From Streptomyces sp. A3M-1-3 (lineage in GTDB: Bacteria > Actinomycetota > Actinomycetes > Streptomycetales > Streptomycetaceae), in assembly GCF_024213665.1 (NCBI RefSeq), contig NZ_JANAVP010000009.1, positions 62,001-126,000 on the forward strand: a stretch of 64,000 nucleotides of DNA, written 5' to 3'. The notes under the pieces are model-generated. The model was not told the DNA's origin and made no database searches. It saw only the letters and a program-made list of their open reading frames with translations. A program made the position numbers and the translations under genes. Below, in pieces: positions 15,497-23,398 of the stretch (position 1 is the first letter of the stretch; each line of letters begins with the position of its first letter).

Positions 15497-15994
15497 ATGG
15501 TGACAACCGTGGATGACATTGACCGGGAACTCGTCGCGCTGCTCCAGCAGGACGCCACCCAGGCGTACGCCGCCCTCGGCAAGGCGGTCGGCCTCTCGGC
15601 CGGCGCCGCGCATGAGCGTGTACGCAAACTCCGCGACCGCGGGGTCATCCGCCGCACGACGGTGGACGTGGACCCGGCGGCCCTCGGACGCGGCGTGCTG
15701 GCCTTCGTGATGGTCGAGTCGTCGGCGTGGATGGGTGATTCGGCCGGTGCCTTCGCCGCGATCCCGGAGATCCAGGAGGCACACGTCATCGCGGGCAGCG
15801 CGTCCGTCCTGGTGAAGGTGAGGACCGCGACCACGGAAGGACTTCAGGACGTCCTGCGCCGGCTGTACGCGATCGACGGCGTCAGCGGCACCCGGGCGAC
15901 GGTCTCACTGGAGACCTTCTTCGAACGCCCGGTCTCCCCGCACGTCCGGCTGACGGGCACACTGCTCAGAAGCTCATCGAACGCGCGTAGTTGA
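15497..15994 (+). CDS. Lrp/AsnC-family transcriptional regulator
   Basis: A 165-residue Lrp/AsnC protein. The N-terminal winged helix (DDIDRELVALLQQDATQAY, then SAGAAHERVRKLRDRGVI) is followed by an AsnC_trans_reg/RAM domain with ESSAWMGDSAGAFAAIPEIQEAHVIAG. Such proteins sense amino acids or related ligands and often act on the divergent gene, here the SMP-30 lactonase. ATG 15497 is preferred over GTG 15512 from family length; there is no clear ribosome-binding site. The 3' end overlaps the convergent membrane protein gene by 29 bases. Confidence 0.85.
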   Translation: MVTTVDDIDRELVALLQQDATQAYAALGKAVGLSAGAAHERVRKLRDRGVIRRTTVDVDPAALGRGVLAFVMVESSAWMGDSAGAFAAIPEIQEAHVIAGSASVLVKVRTATTEGLQDVLRRLYAIDGVSGTRATVSLETFFERPVSPHVRLTGTLLRSSSNARS

Positions 15995-16466
15995 CCTGAC
16001 CCATCACCATCGGGAAGGTCTGCGGGTGGTGTGCCGGGACCAGGGTCGAGTGGTGGCGCCCGCCACTCGTCACCGTGACCTGGATAAAGCCGGTCGTCGT
16101 CCTCTCCTTCATCAGCAGGAACAGCAGCCCCAGCAGACAGAAGACGAAGAAGATGACCGCCATCACGATCGCGGCCGGCGGAATCCGCTCCTCGGTCCGG
16201 GACATGTCGGTGGCCGTCCATACCGCGCCCTTGAGGGGAAGCGTCCCGGCCGGGGTGACGATGGAGTCGCTCATTACGGTGATGTCGCCGATGGCCAGCA
16301 GCGGAATCCCGCCCGGACTGGGGAGAGCGGGAAGCGTGGGCTGCTGCGGATAGCCGTACGCCGGGTCGGGATACCCGTACACCGGCGCGGCACCCGGCGG
16401 ATGGGCCGGCCCCCACTTGTAACTGTCGTCCGCGTACGGATTCTGATGCGGATTCGGATCGCTCAT
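15966..16466 (-). CDS. Single-pass membrane protein with Pro/Tyr-rich N-terminus
   Basis: A 166-residue protein. Residues 1-50 are rich in Pro, Tyr and Gly (repeats of the YGYP type), as in many actinobacterial cytosolic tails; one hydrophobic helix follows (about 97-119: AAIVMAVIFFVFCLLGLLFLLM) and then a small C-terminal domain with TTTGFIQVTVTSGGRHHSTLVP. I do not recognise an enzymatic function. GTGAGGGCGGGG precedes ATG 16466. The last 29 bases overlap the convergent Lrp gene. Confidence 0.72.
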   Translation of the reverse strand: MSDPNPHQNPYADDSYKWGPAHPPGAAPVYGYPDPAYGYPQQPTLPALPSPGGIPLLAIGDITVMSDSIVTPAGTLPLKGAVWTATDMSRTEERIPPAAIVMAVIFFVFCLLGLLFLLMKERTTTGFIQVTVTSGGRHHSTLVPAHHPQTFPMVMGQVNYARSMSF

Positions 16467-16521
16467 GGTCCCCGCCCTCACTAGGTGCGTCTGCGACTAC
16501 CCGATCCTGCCAGGTATCCGG

Positions 16522-16935
16522 TCACCCGGTGAGGGTGACGACTCGGGCCAGCAGGTCCGTATCGACGTACGGGCGGCCGGCCGTCGGCAGTGAACGCCAT
16601 GCCAGCGGCCAGGTGGTCCCCTGGAGGGCGGGTACGCCGACGTACGCGACGGCGGGCCGGGTTCGGGAGGTGTAGCGCTGGGCGAACGGTGGCCAGGCGT
16701 GGGCGCGGGCCGTGCCGGGCGGAACGAGGAAGTACATCCAGCGGAAGCCGTTCAGCTCGTACACGATCGGCCCGGGGGCATGCTCGGTCTCCTTGTCGAG
16801 CAGCTTGGCGACTTCCTCGCCTCGCTGCCCCTGGATCCGGACCGCGTCGAAGTGGACCCCCGCGAGGCGCAGTTGAAAACCGGAGGCGGGTACCCAGTCC
16901 GGGGCCCACGGGGTGGTGCGGATTTCGTCGTTCAT
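16522..16935 (-). CDS. Hypothetical protein upstream of the XRE/DUF397 pair
   Basis: A 137-residue soluble protein I cannot assign. It contains an N-terminal TTPWAPDWVPASGF stretch, a central VYELNGFRWMYFLVPPGTA segment and a Pro/Trp-rich C-terminus. Similar small proteins are often found beside DUF5753 XRE regulators in streptomycetes, from memory, and here it diverges from one across about 100 bases. A role in that regulatory cassette is a guess. Confidence 0.6.
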   Translation of the reverse strand: MNDEIRTTPWAPDWVPASGFQLRLAGVHFDAVRIQGQRGEEVAKLLDKETEHAPGPIVYELNGFRWMYFLVPPGTARAHAWPPFAQRYTSRTRPAVAYVGVPALQGTTWPLAWRSLPTAGRPYVDTDLLARVVTLTG

Positions 16936-17038
16936 GTCCTGGAGGCTGGCCTGCCGGCCATACGCTGACCAGTAGTCGAGCCATCACAGAAGTCAATCTG
17001 TGAACCGGTCCGCGCACGTGTGAAGGGCTGTGACGCCG

Positions 17039-17866
17039 ATGTCCGAGCCTGGGAACCCCAGTGACCCGCTGCCGTCTGCACTGCTGCGCGGACTCGGCGC
17101 GCAGTTAAGGATGTTGCGCGAACAGCGCGACCTGACCCGTGAGGCGCTCGGCGGCCAGACCAATTTCTCCAAGTCCACGATCGGCGCGTTCGAGCGCGGC
17201 GAGCGGATCATGGACGCGAACACGGTCGTCGAGATGGACAAGGTGCTGGCGGCGGCGGGCGTACTGGCCGTGGTGGCGCCGTTCCTGGAGGAGGAGCGGT
17301 ACGCGCCGCAGTTCCGGGACTTCGCGCGGTTCGAGGCGCAGGCGGTGAGTCTGTGGGTGTACGACACGCACATGGTCAACGGGCTGCTGCAGACAGCGGA
17401 TTACGCGCGTACCGTCTTTGCGGCGCACTGCCCGCCGGTGGACGAGGAGGAGGTTGAGCGCCGAGTCACGGCCCGGCTGGCCCGGCAGGCGCTCCTGGGG
17501 CGCAGGCCGCTGCCGCTGCTCTGCTTCGTCATCGAGGAGTCCGTACTGCTGCGGCGCACAGGAGGTGAGCGGGTCTGGCGCGAGCAGCTCCTCCAATTGG
17601 TGGAGATCGGCCGACTGCCGCATGTGCGGATTCAGGTCGTGCCACTGAACTGCGAGGAGCCGGTGGGCTCGGTCGGACCGATGACCCTGGTAGAGGCCCC
17701 TGAGCGGCGCATGCTCGGCTACGTCGAGGTGCAGGAATGGGGCACGTTGATCTCGAAGAGGGAATCGGTCAGCGCGATGGTGCAGCGGCATGCAAGCATC
17801 CGGGGAATGGCCCTGAACCCGAGCGCGTCCGCACGCCTCATCGAGCGGCTGGCAGGAGAGCAATGA
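17039..17866 (+). CDS. XRE-family regulator with DUF5753 (Scr1/TA antitoxin-like)
   Basis: A 275-residue protein with an N-terminal helix-turn-helix (LRMLREQRDLTREALGGQTNFSKSTIGAFERGER, residues about 22-60) and a C-terminal DUF5753 domain with the typical SLWVYDTHMVNGLLQTADYAR and RLPHVRIQVVPL stretches. This architecture pairs with DUF397 proteins in Streptomyces, as here, where the two overlap by four bases (ATGA). Several such pairs are developmental or antibiotic regulators (for example BldB/AbaA-type and Scr1/Scr2). Codon 23 is TTA (17105-17107), so translation should depend on the bldA tRNA and be delayed to late growth. ATG 17039 was preferred to the in-frame GTG 17030. Confidence 0.87.
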   Translation: MSEPGNPSDPLPSALLRGLGAQLRMLREQRDLTREALGGQTNFSKSTIGAFERGERIMDANTVVEMDKVLAAAGVLAVVAPFLEEERYAPQFRDFARFEAQAVSLWVYDTHMVNGLLQTADYARTVFAAHCPPVDEEEVERRVTARLARQALLGRRPLPLLCFVIEESVLLRRTGGERVWREQLLQLVEIGRLPHVRIQVVPLNCEEPVGSVGPMTLVEAPERRMLGYVEVQEWGTLISKRESVSAMVQRHASIRGMALNPSASARLIERLAGEQ

Positions 17867-18120
17867 GCACCGAACTGACCTGGTTCAAGAGCAGTTACAG
17901 CGGCGGCGACGGCGGCCAGTGCGTCGAGGTCGCCATCGCCTGGCACAAGAGCAGTTACAGCGACGGGTCTGGCGGCCAGTGCGTCGAGGTCGCCGCCTGC
18001 CCCGGCATCATCCACATCCGGGACTCCAAGAACACCGCCCGCCCGGGGCTGTCCGTCACTTCCGAAGCATGGTCGGCCTTCGCCGCCTTCGCGGCGTCAC
18101 GCGAGGTCGCCCCTCGCTGA
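17863..18120 (+). CDS. DUF397 protein with tandemly duplicated motif
   Basis: An 85-residue DUF397 protein, the usual partner of the upstream DUF5753 XRE regulator; some characterised pairs behave like toxin-antitoxin-like modules, though the biochemical role is unsettled. The signature W-x-KSSYS-x-G-GGQCVEVA occurs twice in a row (residues 6-24 and 27-45), where most relatives have it once. The rest, IHIRDSKNTARPGLSVTSEAWSAFAAFA, is the standard C-terminal half. Start ATG 17863 overlaps the upstream stop as ATGA. Confidence 0.87.
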   Translation: MSTELTWFKSSYSGGDGGQCVEVAIAWHKSSYSDGSGGQCVEVAACPGIIHIRDSKNTARPGLSVTSEAWSAFAAFAASREVAPR

Positions 18121-18141
18121 CCGACCTTCACAGTGAACTCC

Positions 18142-18172
18142 CCCCCTTCACAAATCTGTTTTGTGAAGGGGG
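18142..18172. terminator. Perfect 13-bp hairpin after DUF397
   Basis: CCCCCTTCACAAA (18142-18154) pairs perfectly with TTTGTGAAGGGGG (18160-18172) around a five-base loop, followed by a moderately T-rich CGTTGTTTGT. It is placed 21 bases after the DUF397 stop and should act as an intrinsic terminator. Confidence 0.8.
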
Positions 18173-18255
18173 CGTTGTTTGTGCTCTCGGCTTGCGCGGT
18201 CGCACAGCGGGAGGCTCCATATGCCTCCGAGCCCCGGCCGGAAGCCGCTTAAAAG

Positions 18256-18401
18256 GGTTCTCCGACGGCCAGTACAAGATCACCTCTCGCTCCTCCCGGC
18301 AGGTGATGGCGCCGTACTACGGCACCGTGCTCAACGATGTCGTCGTCCTCGAGCCCGACAGCAACATCGCGAAGAACTGGTGGTCCATCACCCAGATCTG
18401 A
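18256..18401 (+). pseudogene. Orphan C-terminal gene remnant, possibly ricin-type lectin
   Basis: One frame here reads as a coherent protein end of about 47 residues (DGQYKITSRSSRQVM then VVVLEPDSNIAKNWWSI, stop 18399-18401) but has no start and no upstream continuation. The DGxYKI and NWWSI pattern resembles part of a beta-trefoil (RICIN) repeat, a weak resemblance. It lies between a terminator and a broken transposase, consistent with debris left by rearrangement. The remaining bases of 18173-18480 show nothing else recognisable. Confidence 0.35.
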
Positions 18402-18489
18402 CCGGAACCACTGACCTCAGCCTCCCGGCCCGGGCGTATCGCGCCCGGGCCGGGACGGCCGCCGTGCTGCGCTGCTTCACCCTTACGGG

Positions 18490-19191
18490 GCGCTGACTTG
18501 GGTGGGGAACTCGTTCGCCAGGCCCCGGTAGCCCTCGTCGACCTCGGCTTTCGCGTCCGGGTGCCGGTGGAACTGTTCGGCAATGCCCTCGGTGTGCACG
18601 GCGGTCCGGTCGTGCATCCGGCCGGGCCGGATGACACCGGAGAAGCGGGTGCGTCCCTGCCGGTCGCTGAACGTGGTGGTCTTGATGGTGTTCTGCTTCT
18701 TCTTGCCGGAGATGAACGCCTTGCGACCCGGTCGGCCGGCCTGAGGGCGCCGCACTTGGACTTCGGTGCCGTCGATGCAGAGATCGACGCCTTCGTGCTG
18801 GGCGCAGGTGAACAGGTCCTCCAGGGTGCGGATGCGCAGGCCGGGCCGGTCCGGGACGGCGAAGCCGCGGGCTGCGAGAAGGGCCTCACCTGGCGGACGG
18901 CTCCGGAGACGGTGGAGCGGTCGACCCCGTACAGCTCGGCCGCAGCCTCGTGGGGTAGCCCCAGCCGCAGACAGACCAGGGTGACCAGCAGCCGGTCGGT
19001 GAAAACCAGTTTCGCCTTGCGTCCGGCTCCCGGGGCCGCCTACGGGCACCGCCGCGTTCCTCGGCGCGCGCGGACTCACCGGCCGACTCCCAGCGCGGCG
19101 CGAGTTCTTCGAGCAACTTGCCGAAGTGTTGGCGGGAGATGCCGGTGAGGGCAGGATGGGACAAGGCCAGGCGGAGTAGCTCGTGATTCAC
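18490..19191 (-). pseudogene. Frameshifted, truncated IS5-type transposase (DDE_Tnp_4)
   Basis: Three consecutive frames on the minus strand each carry part of one transposase. GTG 19191 opens the N-terminal helix-turn-helix part (LSHPALTGISRQHFGKLLEEL); around 19035 the frame changes to one encoding FTDRLLVTLVCLRLGLPHEAAAELYGV; near 18890 it changes again to LFTCAQHEGVDLCIDGTEVQV and KAFISGKKKQNTIKTTTF, a DDE endonuclease core with the first Asp in CIDGTE and a second in GRMHDRTAV. The protein then ends at about residue 200 of a family that normally continues to a catalytic Glu. With two frameshifts and a lost C-terminus it is dead. No terminal inverted repeats were found. Confidence 0.8.
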
Positions 19192-19278
19192 ACCTTGAGA
19201 ACCCGCGTGGCCGCCCTCATGTCACGGCCCCCTCCGGCCCCGACTATTCCTCCCAAGGTCGTTACAGAAAGGACGGCC

Positions 19279-19338
19279 ATGACCGTCACACTCGAACGCC
19301 GGCCGACGGTTACCGCCGGCCGGCGCGTAGCCTGGTAG
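19279..19338 (+). CDS. Possible 19-residue leader peptide upstream of the LuxR gene
   Basis: ATG 19279 is preceded by AAAGGA five bases upstream and runs 19 codons to TAG 19336-19338, ending in RRVAW. The stop is followed by AGAGGAAT and a GTG (19345) that is in frame with the LuxR gene. It could be a translated leader that couples to the regulator, or the relic of a broken gene. No similarity is recognised. Confidence 0.35.
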   Translation: MTVTLERRPTVTAGRRVAW

Positions 19339-19371
19339 AGGAATGTGCCGGTCGCCGGGAAGGGGCTGCGC

Positions 19372-21021
19372 GTGACTGGGCAGATGCTGGCCGCTGCCGT
19401 CGAGCGGGCGCGGGGCGCGGTGGCGCAGGGCGCGTGGAACGAGGCGTACGCGCTGCTGCGCGGGCTGCCCGTGGCGGATCTGGCGCCCGAGGACTTGGAG
19501 GCGCTGGCGGATGCCGCCTGGTGGACCTGCCATCCGGAGGAGTCGTTGGCCGTCCGGCTCAAGGCGTACGCCGGATACGCGGCCGCGGGCGACGGCCGGC
19601 GGGCCGGATACACCGCGTGGATGGTGTTCTACGACTACCAGGACACCGGACGGACCGTTGCCGCTGCCGGATGGCTCCGGCGCGCCCGTCGCCATCTGGG
19701 ACGCGAGCCCGAGTGCGTGGAGCAGTGCCTGCTCGCGTGGAGTGACAGTGACGCCGCGCTGGGTCGCGGCGCCTTCGACGAGGCGCTGGCCGAGGCCCGG
19801 CGGATGACGGCGCTGGGGCAGCGGTTCGGCAGCCCCGACATGGTCGCCATGGGTCTCCAGGTTCAGGCGGGCGTACTGGTGGCGGCCGGGCGCACGGCGG
19901 AGGGGCTGACGCTGCTCGACGACACCATGTGCTCGGTCATGGCGGGCGAGCTGAGCGAGCTGTTCACCGGTTGGGTCTACTGCCTGGCGCTGCAACAGTG
20001 CATGGCGGCCGCTCAGTTGGAGCGGGCGGCGCAGTGGACCGAGGCTGCCATGGACTGGTGCGCTTCGCTTCCTGCCGGGAACCCGTTCCGCGGGCAGTGC
20101 CGCGTGCACCGGGTGGAGGTGCTGGATCTGCGCGGTGCCTGGACACCGGCGGTCCACGAGGCCGAGGTGGCGCGCCGGGAACTGCTGGCGAGCGACCCGC
20201 AGATGGCCGGAGAGGCGTGGTACGTCAGCGGGGAGATCCACCGGCGACGCGGTGATCTGGCCGCGGCCGAGGCAGCGTTCGCCCGCGCGCATGAGCTGGG
20301 GTGGGACCCGCAGCCGGGTCTGGCGCTGATCGGCCTCGTCCGGGGCGAGACCGCATCGCCCACGGCGGCGCTACGGGTGGCGCTCGCCGGGGCGGGACGC
20401 GACCGGCTCGGCCGCTGCCGGCTGCTGGCGGCGCAGGTGGAGGTGGCCCTGGCGGCCGGGGACAACGTGCTTGCCCGCGAGGCGGCGGACGAGCTGGACG
20501 CGGTCGCGCAGGAGTGGCCGCCGGCCGATGCCGCATTGCTGTACGCGATGGCGGCCACGGCGGGCGGCGCGGTCGCGCTGGCGGAGCACGACATCGACGG
20601 CGCGCTGTCCCTCCTGCTGCGGGCCCGCTCGTTGTGGCTGGGGCTGGAAGTGCCGTACGAGGCGGCGCAGACGCGGATGCTGCTCGCGGCGGCGGACCGG
20701 GAAGCCGGTGACCACGACGACGCGCGGCTGGAGCTCGCAGCCGCCGGGGCGGCCTTCGAACGGCTCGGTGCGGTGCCCGACGCCCGCCGCGCCGCCGCGC
20801 TGATGGCTGACGGGCGGCACCGGCTGCCGGGCAGGCTCACCGGGCGGGAGGCGGAAGTCCTGCGGCTGGTCGCGGCCGGGCTGACGAACCGGGCCATCGC
20901 CGCCGAGCTGGTGATCAGTGAGCACACGGTGTCCCGGCATCTGAACAACATCTTCGCGAAGCTGGACGTACCGTCGCGGGCCGCTGCCACGGCGTACGCC
21001 TTCCGGCACGGACTGGCCTGA
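19372..21021 (+). CDS. LuxR-family transcriptional regulator with TPR-like repeats
   Basis: A 549-residue protein made of Ala-rich helical repeats (TPR-like, residues about 1-470) and a C-terminal LuxR/NarL helix-turn-helix: LTGREAEVLRLVAAGLTNRAIA followed by SEHTVSRHLNNIFAKLDV and PSRAAATAYA. There is no P-loop, so it is a LAL-like regulator lacking the ATPase half, or a TPR-LuxR type. I chose GTG 19372, six bases after GGGAAGGGG; GTG 19345 (nine codons earlier) and ATG 19384 are alternatives. The following gene is an FAD-dependent oxidase on the same strand 134 bases away, a plausible target. Confidence 0.83.
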   Translation: MTGQMLAAAVERARGAVAQGAWNEAYALLRGLPVADLAPEDLEALADAAWWTCHPEESLAVRLKAYAGYAAAGDGRRAGYTAWMVFYDYQDTGRTVAAAGWLRRARRHLGREPECVEQCLLAWSDSDAALGRGAFDEALAEARRMTALGQRFGSPDMVAMGLQVQAGVLVAAGRTAEGLTLLDDTMCSVMAGELSELFTGWVYCLALQQCMAAAQLERAAQWTEAAMDWCASLPAGNPFRGQCRVHRVEVLDLRGAWTPAVHEAEVARRELLASDPQMAGEAWYVSGEIHRRRGDLAAAEAAFARAHELGWDPQPGLALIGLVRGETASPTAALRVALAGAGRDRLGRCRLLAAQVEVALAAGDNVLAREAADELDAVAQEWPPADAALLYAMAATAGGAVALAEHDIDGALSLLLRARSLWLGLEVPYEAAQTRMLLAAADREAGDHDDARLELAAAGAAFERLGAVPDARRAAALMADGRHRLPGRLTGREAEVLRLVAAGLTNRAIAAELVISEHTVSRHLNNIFAKLDVPSRAAATAYAFRHGLA

Positions 21022-21155
21022 TCATCCCGTCACCCCGCTGTGGGCTGTTCTGCCCATGGCCGTGCGCGCGGCATGGGCCGTTCCGGCGATGCCGGCCAAC
21101 CGTTCCGGCGTCTAGACAGGATGCAGGGGTCCGAGGCGGAGAGGCGGTGGGGATC

Positions 21156-22556
21156 ATGACGGCGACAGCGGCAGCGGCGGCCGTGACCACCCTGGACGGC
21201 CGGGCGCTCGCACAGCTGCGCGAGACGGTGCACGGCGAGATCATCCTGCCGGGTGACACCGAGTACGGCGAGGCTCGCAAGGTCTACAACGCGATGCACG
21301 ACAGGCACCCGGCGATCGTCGTCAGGGCCGCGGGTGTGGCCGATGTGATCACCGCGGTGGACTTCGCCCGGGAACAGGAACTGCTGCTCGCGGTGCGCGG
21401 CGGCAGCCACAGCGTGCCCGGTTTCGGGACCTGTGACGGCGGGCTCGTACTCGACCTTGGCCGGCTGCGCGGCATCCGGGTCGATCCGGAGCGGCGTACC
21501 GTACGGGCCGAAGGCGGCTGCACCTGGCGCGATCTCAATCACGCGGCGCACGCCTTCGGGCTGGCCACCCCGGGCGGAGCCGTCTCCAGCACGGGGATCG
21601 CGGGCCTCACGCTGGGCGGCGGGCTGGGGTATCTGAACCGTCGCCACGGGCTGGCCTGCGACAACCTGCTGGCGGCCGATGTGGTCACCGCCGACGGAAC
21701 GTTCGTGACGTGTGCGGAGGACCGCGACGCGGAGCTGCTGTGGGCCCTGCGCGGCGGCGGCGGGAACTTCGGGGTCGTCACGTCCTTCGAGTACCGGCTG
21801 CACCCGGTGGACACCATCCTCGGCGGCCCGACGTTCTATCCGCTCGACGCTGACGTGATGCGCGGCTACCGGCGGATGATCGCCGAGCGGGACGAGGACA
21901 TGGGCGCCCTGCTCGCGGTACTGCTGGGCCCGCCGGCGCCCTTCCTGCCGGAGCGGTGGCACGGGCGGCCCCTGAGCGCGGTGATCACGTGCTGGACGGG
22001 GCCCGAGGAGGAGGACGAACGGGTGCGGGCGCGTCTGGCCGAACTGGGCCCCGTAGTGGGGCAATCCCTGGGGCGCATGCCGTATCCGGTGATCAACACG
22101 CTGTTCGACGACGATCTGCCACCGGGGCTCTACCACTACTGGAAGGGGCACTTCAGTCGCGAGCTGAGCGACGAGGCCATCGATGTGCACCTCACGTACG
22201 GCGAGACGATGCCCAGTCTGGAGAGCGAGACCGTGGTGTTCCCGATCGACGGTGCATGCCACCGGGTGGGGCAGCAGGACACCGCCTTCGCGTACCGGGA
22301 CGCGAGCTTCGCGACCGCGATCGGCCCGAGCTTCACGGACGCGGCGGACCGCGAGGCCAACATCGCCTGGACGCGCGGCTACTCGGCGGCGTTGGAGCCG
22401 CACTCGGCGGAGGGCGGATACGTGAACTTCATGGATACGGACGACCAGCACCGGGTCCGGGCCAACTACCGGCAGAACTACGAGCGCCTGACCCGGATCA
22501 AGCGCCGCTACGACCCGGCGAACCTGTTCCGGCTGAACCACAACATCGCGCCCTGA
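21156..22556 (+). CDS. FAD-binding oxidoreductase (berberine-bridge-like)
   Basis: A 466-residue flavoprotein oxidase. The PCMH FAD-binding domain shows RGGSHSVPGFGTCDGG with the His that usually carries covalent 8-alpha-FAD, then GGAVSSTGIAGLTLGGGLGYL and WALRGGGGNFGVVTSFEYRL; the C-terminal BBE motif is YDPANLFRLNHNI. The position that is Cys in bicovalent members is Ser here (GAVSS), so attachment by His alone is expected. Such enzymes oxidise sugars, alkaloids or polyketides; the substrate is unknown. ATG 21156 follows GAGAGG; GTG 21147 is a close alternative. Confidence 0.85.
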   Translation: MTATAAAAAVTTLDGRALAQLRETVHGEIILPGDTEYGEARKVYNAMHDRHPAIVVRAAGVADVITAVDFAREQELLLAVRGGSHSVPGFGTCDGGLVLDLGRLRGIRVDPERRTVRAEGGCTWRDLNHAAHAFGLATPGGAVSSTGIAGLTLGGGLGYLNRRHGLACDNLLAADVVTADGTFVTCAEDRDAELLWALRGGGGNFGVVTSFEYRLHPVDTILGGPTFYPLDADVMRGYRRMIAERDEDMGALLAVLLGPPAPFLPERWHGRPLSAVITCWTGPEEEDERVRARLAELGPVVGQSLGRMPYPVINTLFDDDLPPGLYHYWKGHFSRELSDEAIDVHLTYGETMPSLESETVVFPIDGACHRVGQQDTAFAYRDASFATAIGPSFTDAADREANIAWTRGYSAALEPHSAEGGYVNFMDTDDQHRVRANYRQNYERLTRIKRRYDPANLFRLNHNIAP

Positions 22557-22562
22557 GCATAC

Positions 22563-22613
22563 GTGCGAGGGCCCCGCCTCCCGGACTCACTCCGGAAGGC
22601 GGGGCCCTCGCAC
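22563..22613. terminator. Strong bidirectional terminator between FAD oxidase and sdhB
   Basis: GTGCGAGGGCCCCGCCTCC-CGGA pairs with TCCG-GAAGGCGGGGCCCTCGCAC across a five-base loop, a stem of more than 20 pairs lying between the convergent stop codons at 22556 and 22640. Confidence 0.85.
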
Positions 22614-22639
22614 ACGTACGGCGGCGTACAGCAGGAAAG

Positions 22640-23398
22640 CTAGAAGCGGCGCGTGATCAGGGCGCGCTTTACTTCCTGGATCGCCTTCGTGACCTCGATG
22701 CCGCGCGGGCAGGCGTCCGTGCAGTTGAACGTCGTGCGGCAGCGCCACACGCCGTCCTTGTCGTTCAGGATCTCCAGCCGCTGCTCGCCGCCCTCGTCAC
22801 GCGAGTCGAAGATGAAGCGGTGCGCGTTGACGATCGCCGCCGGGCCGAAGTACTGGCCGTCGTTCCAGAACACCGGGCACGAGGACGTGCACGCGGCGCA
22901 CAGGATGCACTTGGTGGTGTCGTCGAAGCGCTCGCGGTCCTCGGCGGACTGCAGGCGCTCGCGGGTCGGCTCGTTGCCCGACGTGATGAGGAAGGGCATG
23001 ACGTCGCGGTAGGCCTGGAAGAACGGGTCCATGTCCACCACGAGGTCCTTGAGGACCGTGAGGCCCTTTATGGCCTCGACCGTGATCGGCTTCTCCGGGT
23101 TGATGTCCTTGATCAGCGTCTTGCAGGCGAGCCTGTTCCTGCCGTTGATCCGCATCGCGTCGGAGCCGCAGATGCCGTGCGCGCACGAGCGGCGGAAGGT
23201 GAGCGTGCCGTCCAGGTCCCACTTGATCTTGTGGAGACCGTCGAGCACGCGCTCCTTCGGGTCGATCTCGATCTGGAAGTCCTGCCAGGTCGCCTCGTCC
23301 GAGATCTCGGGGTTGAAGCGGCGGATCCGGAAGGTGACCGTGATGTACGGGGAGGGGGCGGACGCGGCTTCCACCTTGTCCAGGGTCGGGGTAGCCAT
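22640..23398 (-). CDS. sdhB: Succinate dehydrogenase iron-sulfur subunit
   Basis: A 252-residue subunit carrying the three iron-sulfur clusters of complex II. The plant-type 2Fe-2S ligands are in RRSCAHGICGSDAM and the later LACKTL; the 4Fe-4S and 3Fe-4S ligands are in CILCAACTSSCP and FNCTDACPRGIEV. It passes electrons from the FAD of SdhA to menaquinone in the membrane. It is the last gene of sdhCDAB and its ATG shares one base with the sdhA stop (TGATG), indicating translational coupling. The strong terminator follows it. Confidence 0.96.
   Translation of the reverse strand: MATPTLDKVEAASAPSPYITVTFRIRRFNPEISDEATWQDFQIEIDPKERVLDGLHKIKWDLDGTLTFRRSCAHGICGSDAMRINGRNRLACKTLIKDINPEKPITVEAIKGLTVLKDLVVDMDPFFQAYRDVMPFLITSGNEPTRERLQSAEDRERFDDTTKCILCAACTSSCPVFWNDGQYFGPAAIVNAHRFIFDSRDEGGEQRLEILNDKDGVWRCRTTFNCTDACPRGIEVTKAIQEVKRALITRRF

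Noticed and set aside
20013..20990. A 325-codon minus-strand frame opposite the LuxR gene
   Set aside because: Antisense shadow with a Ser/Arg/Ala-rich product lacking hydrophobic or domain structure.
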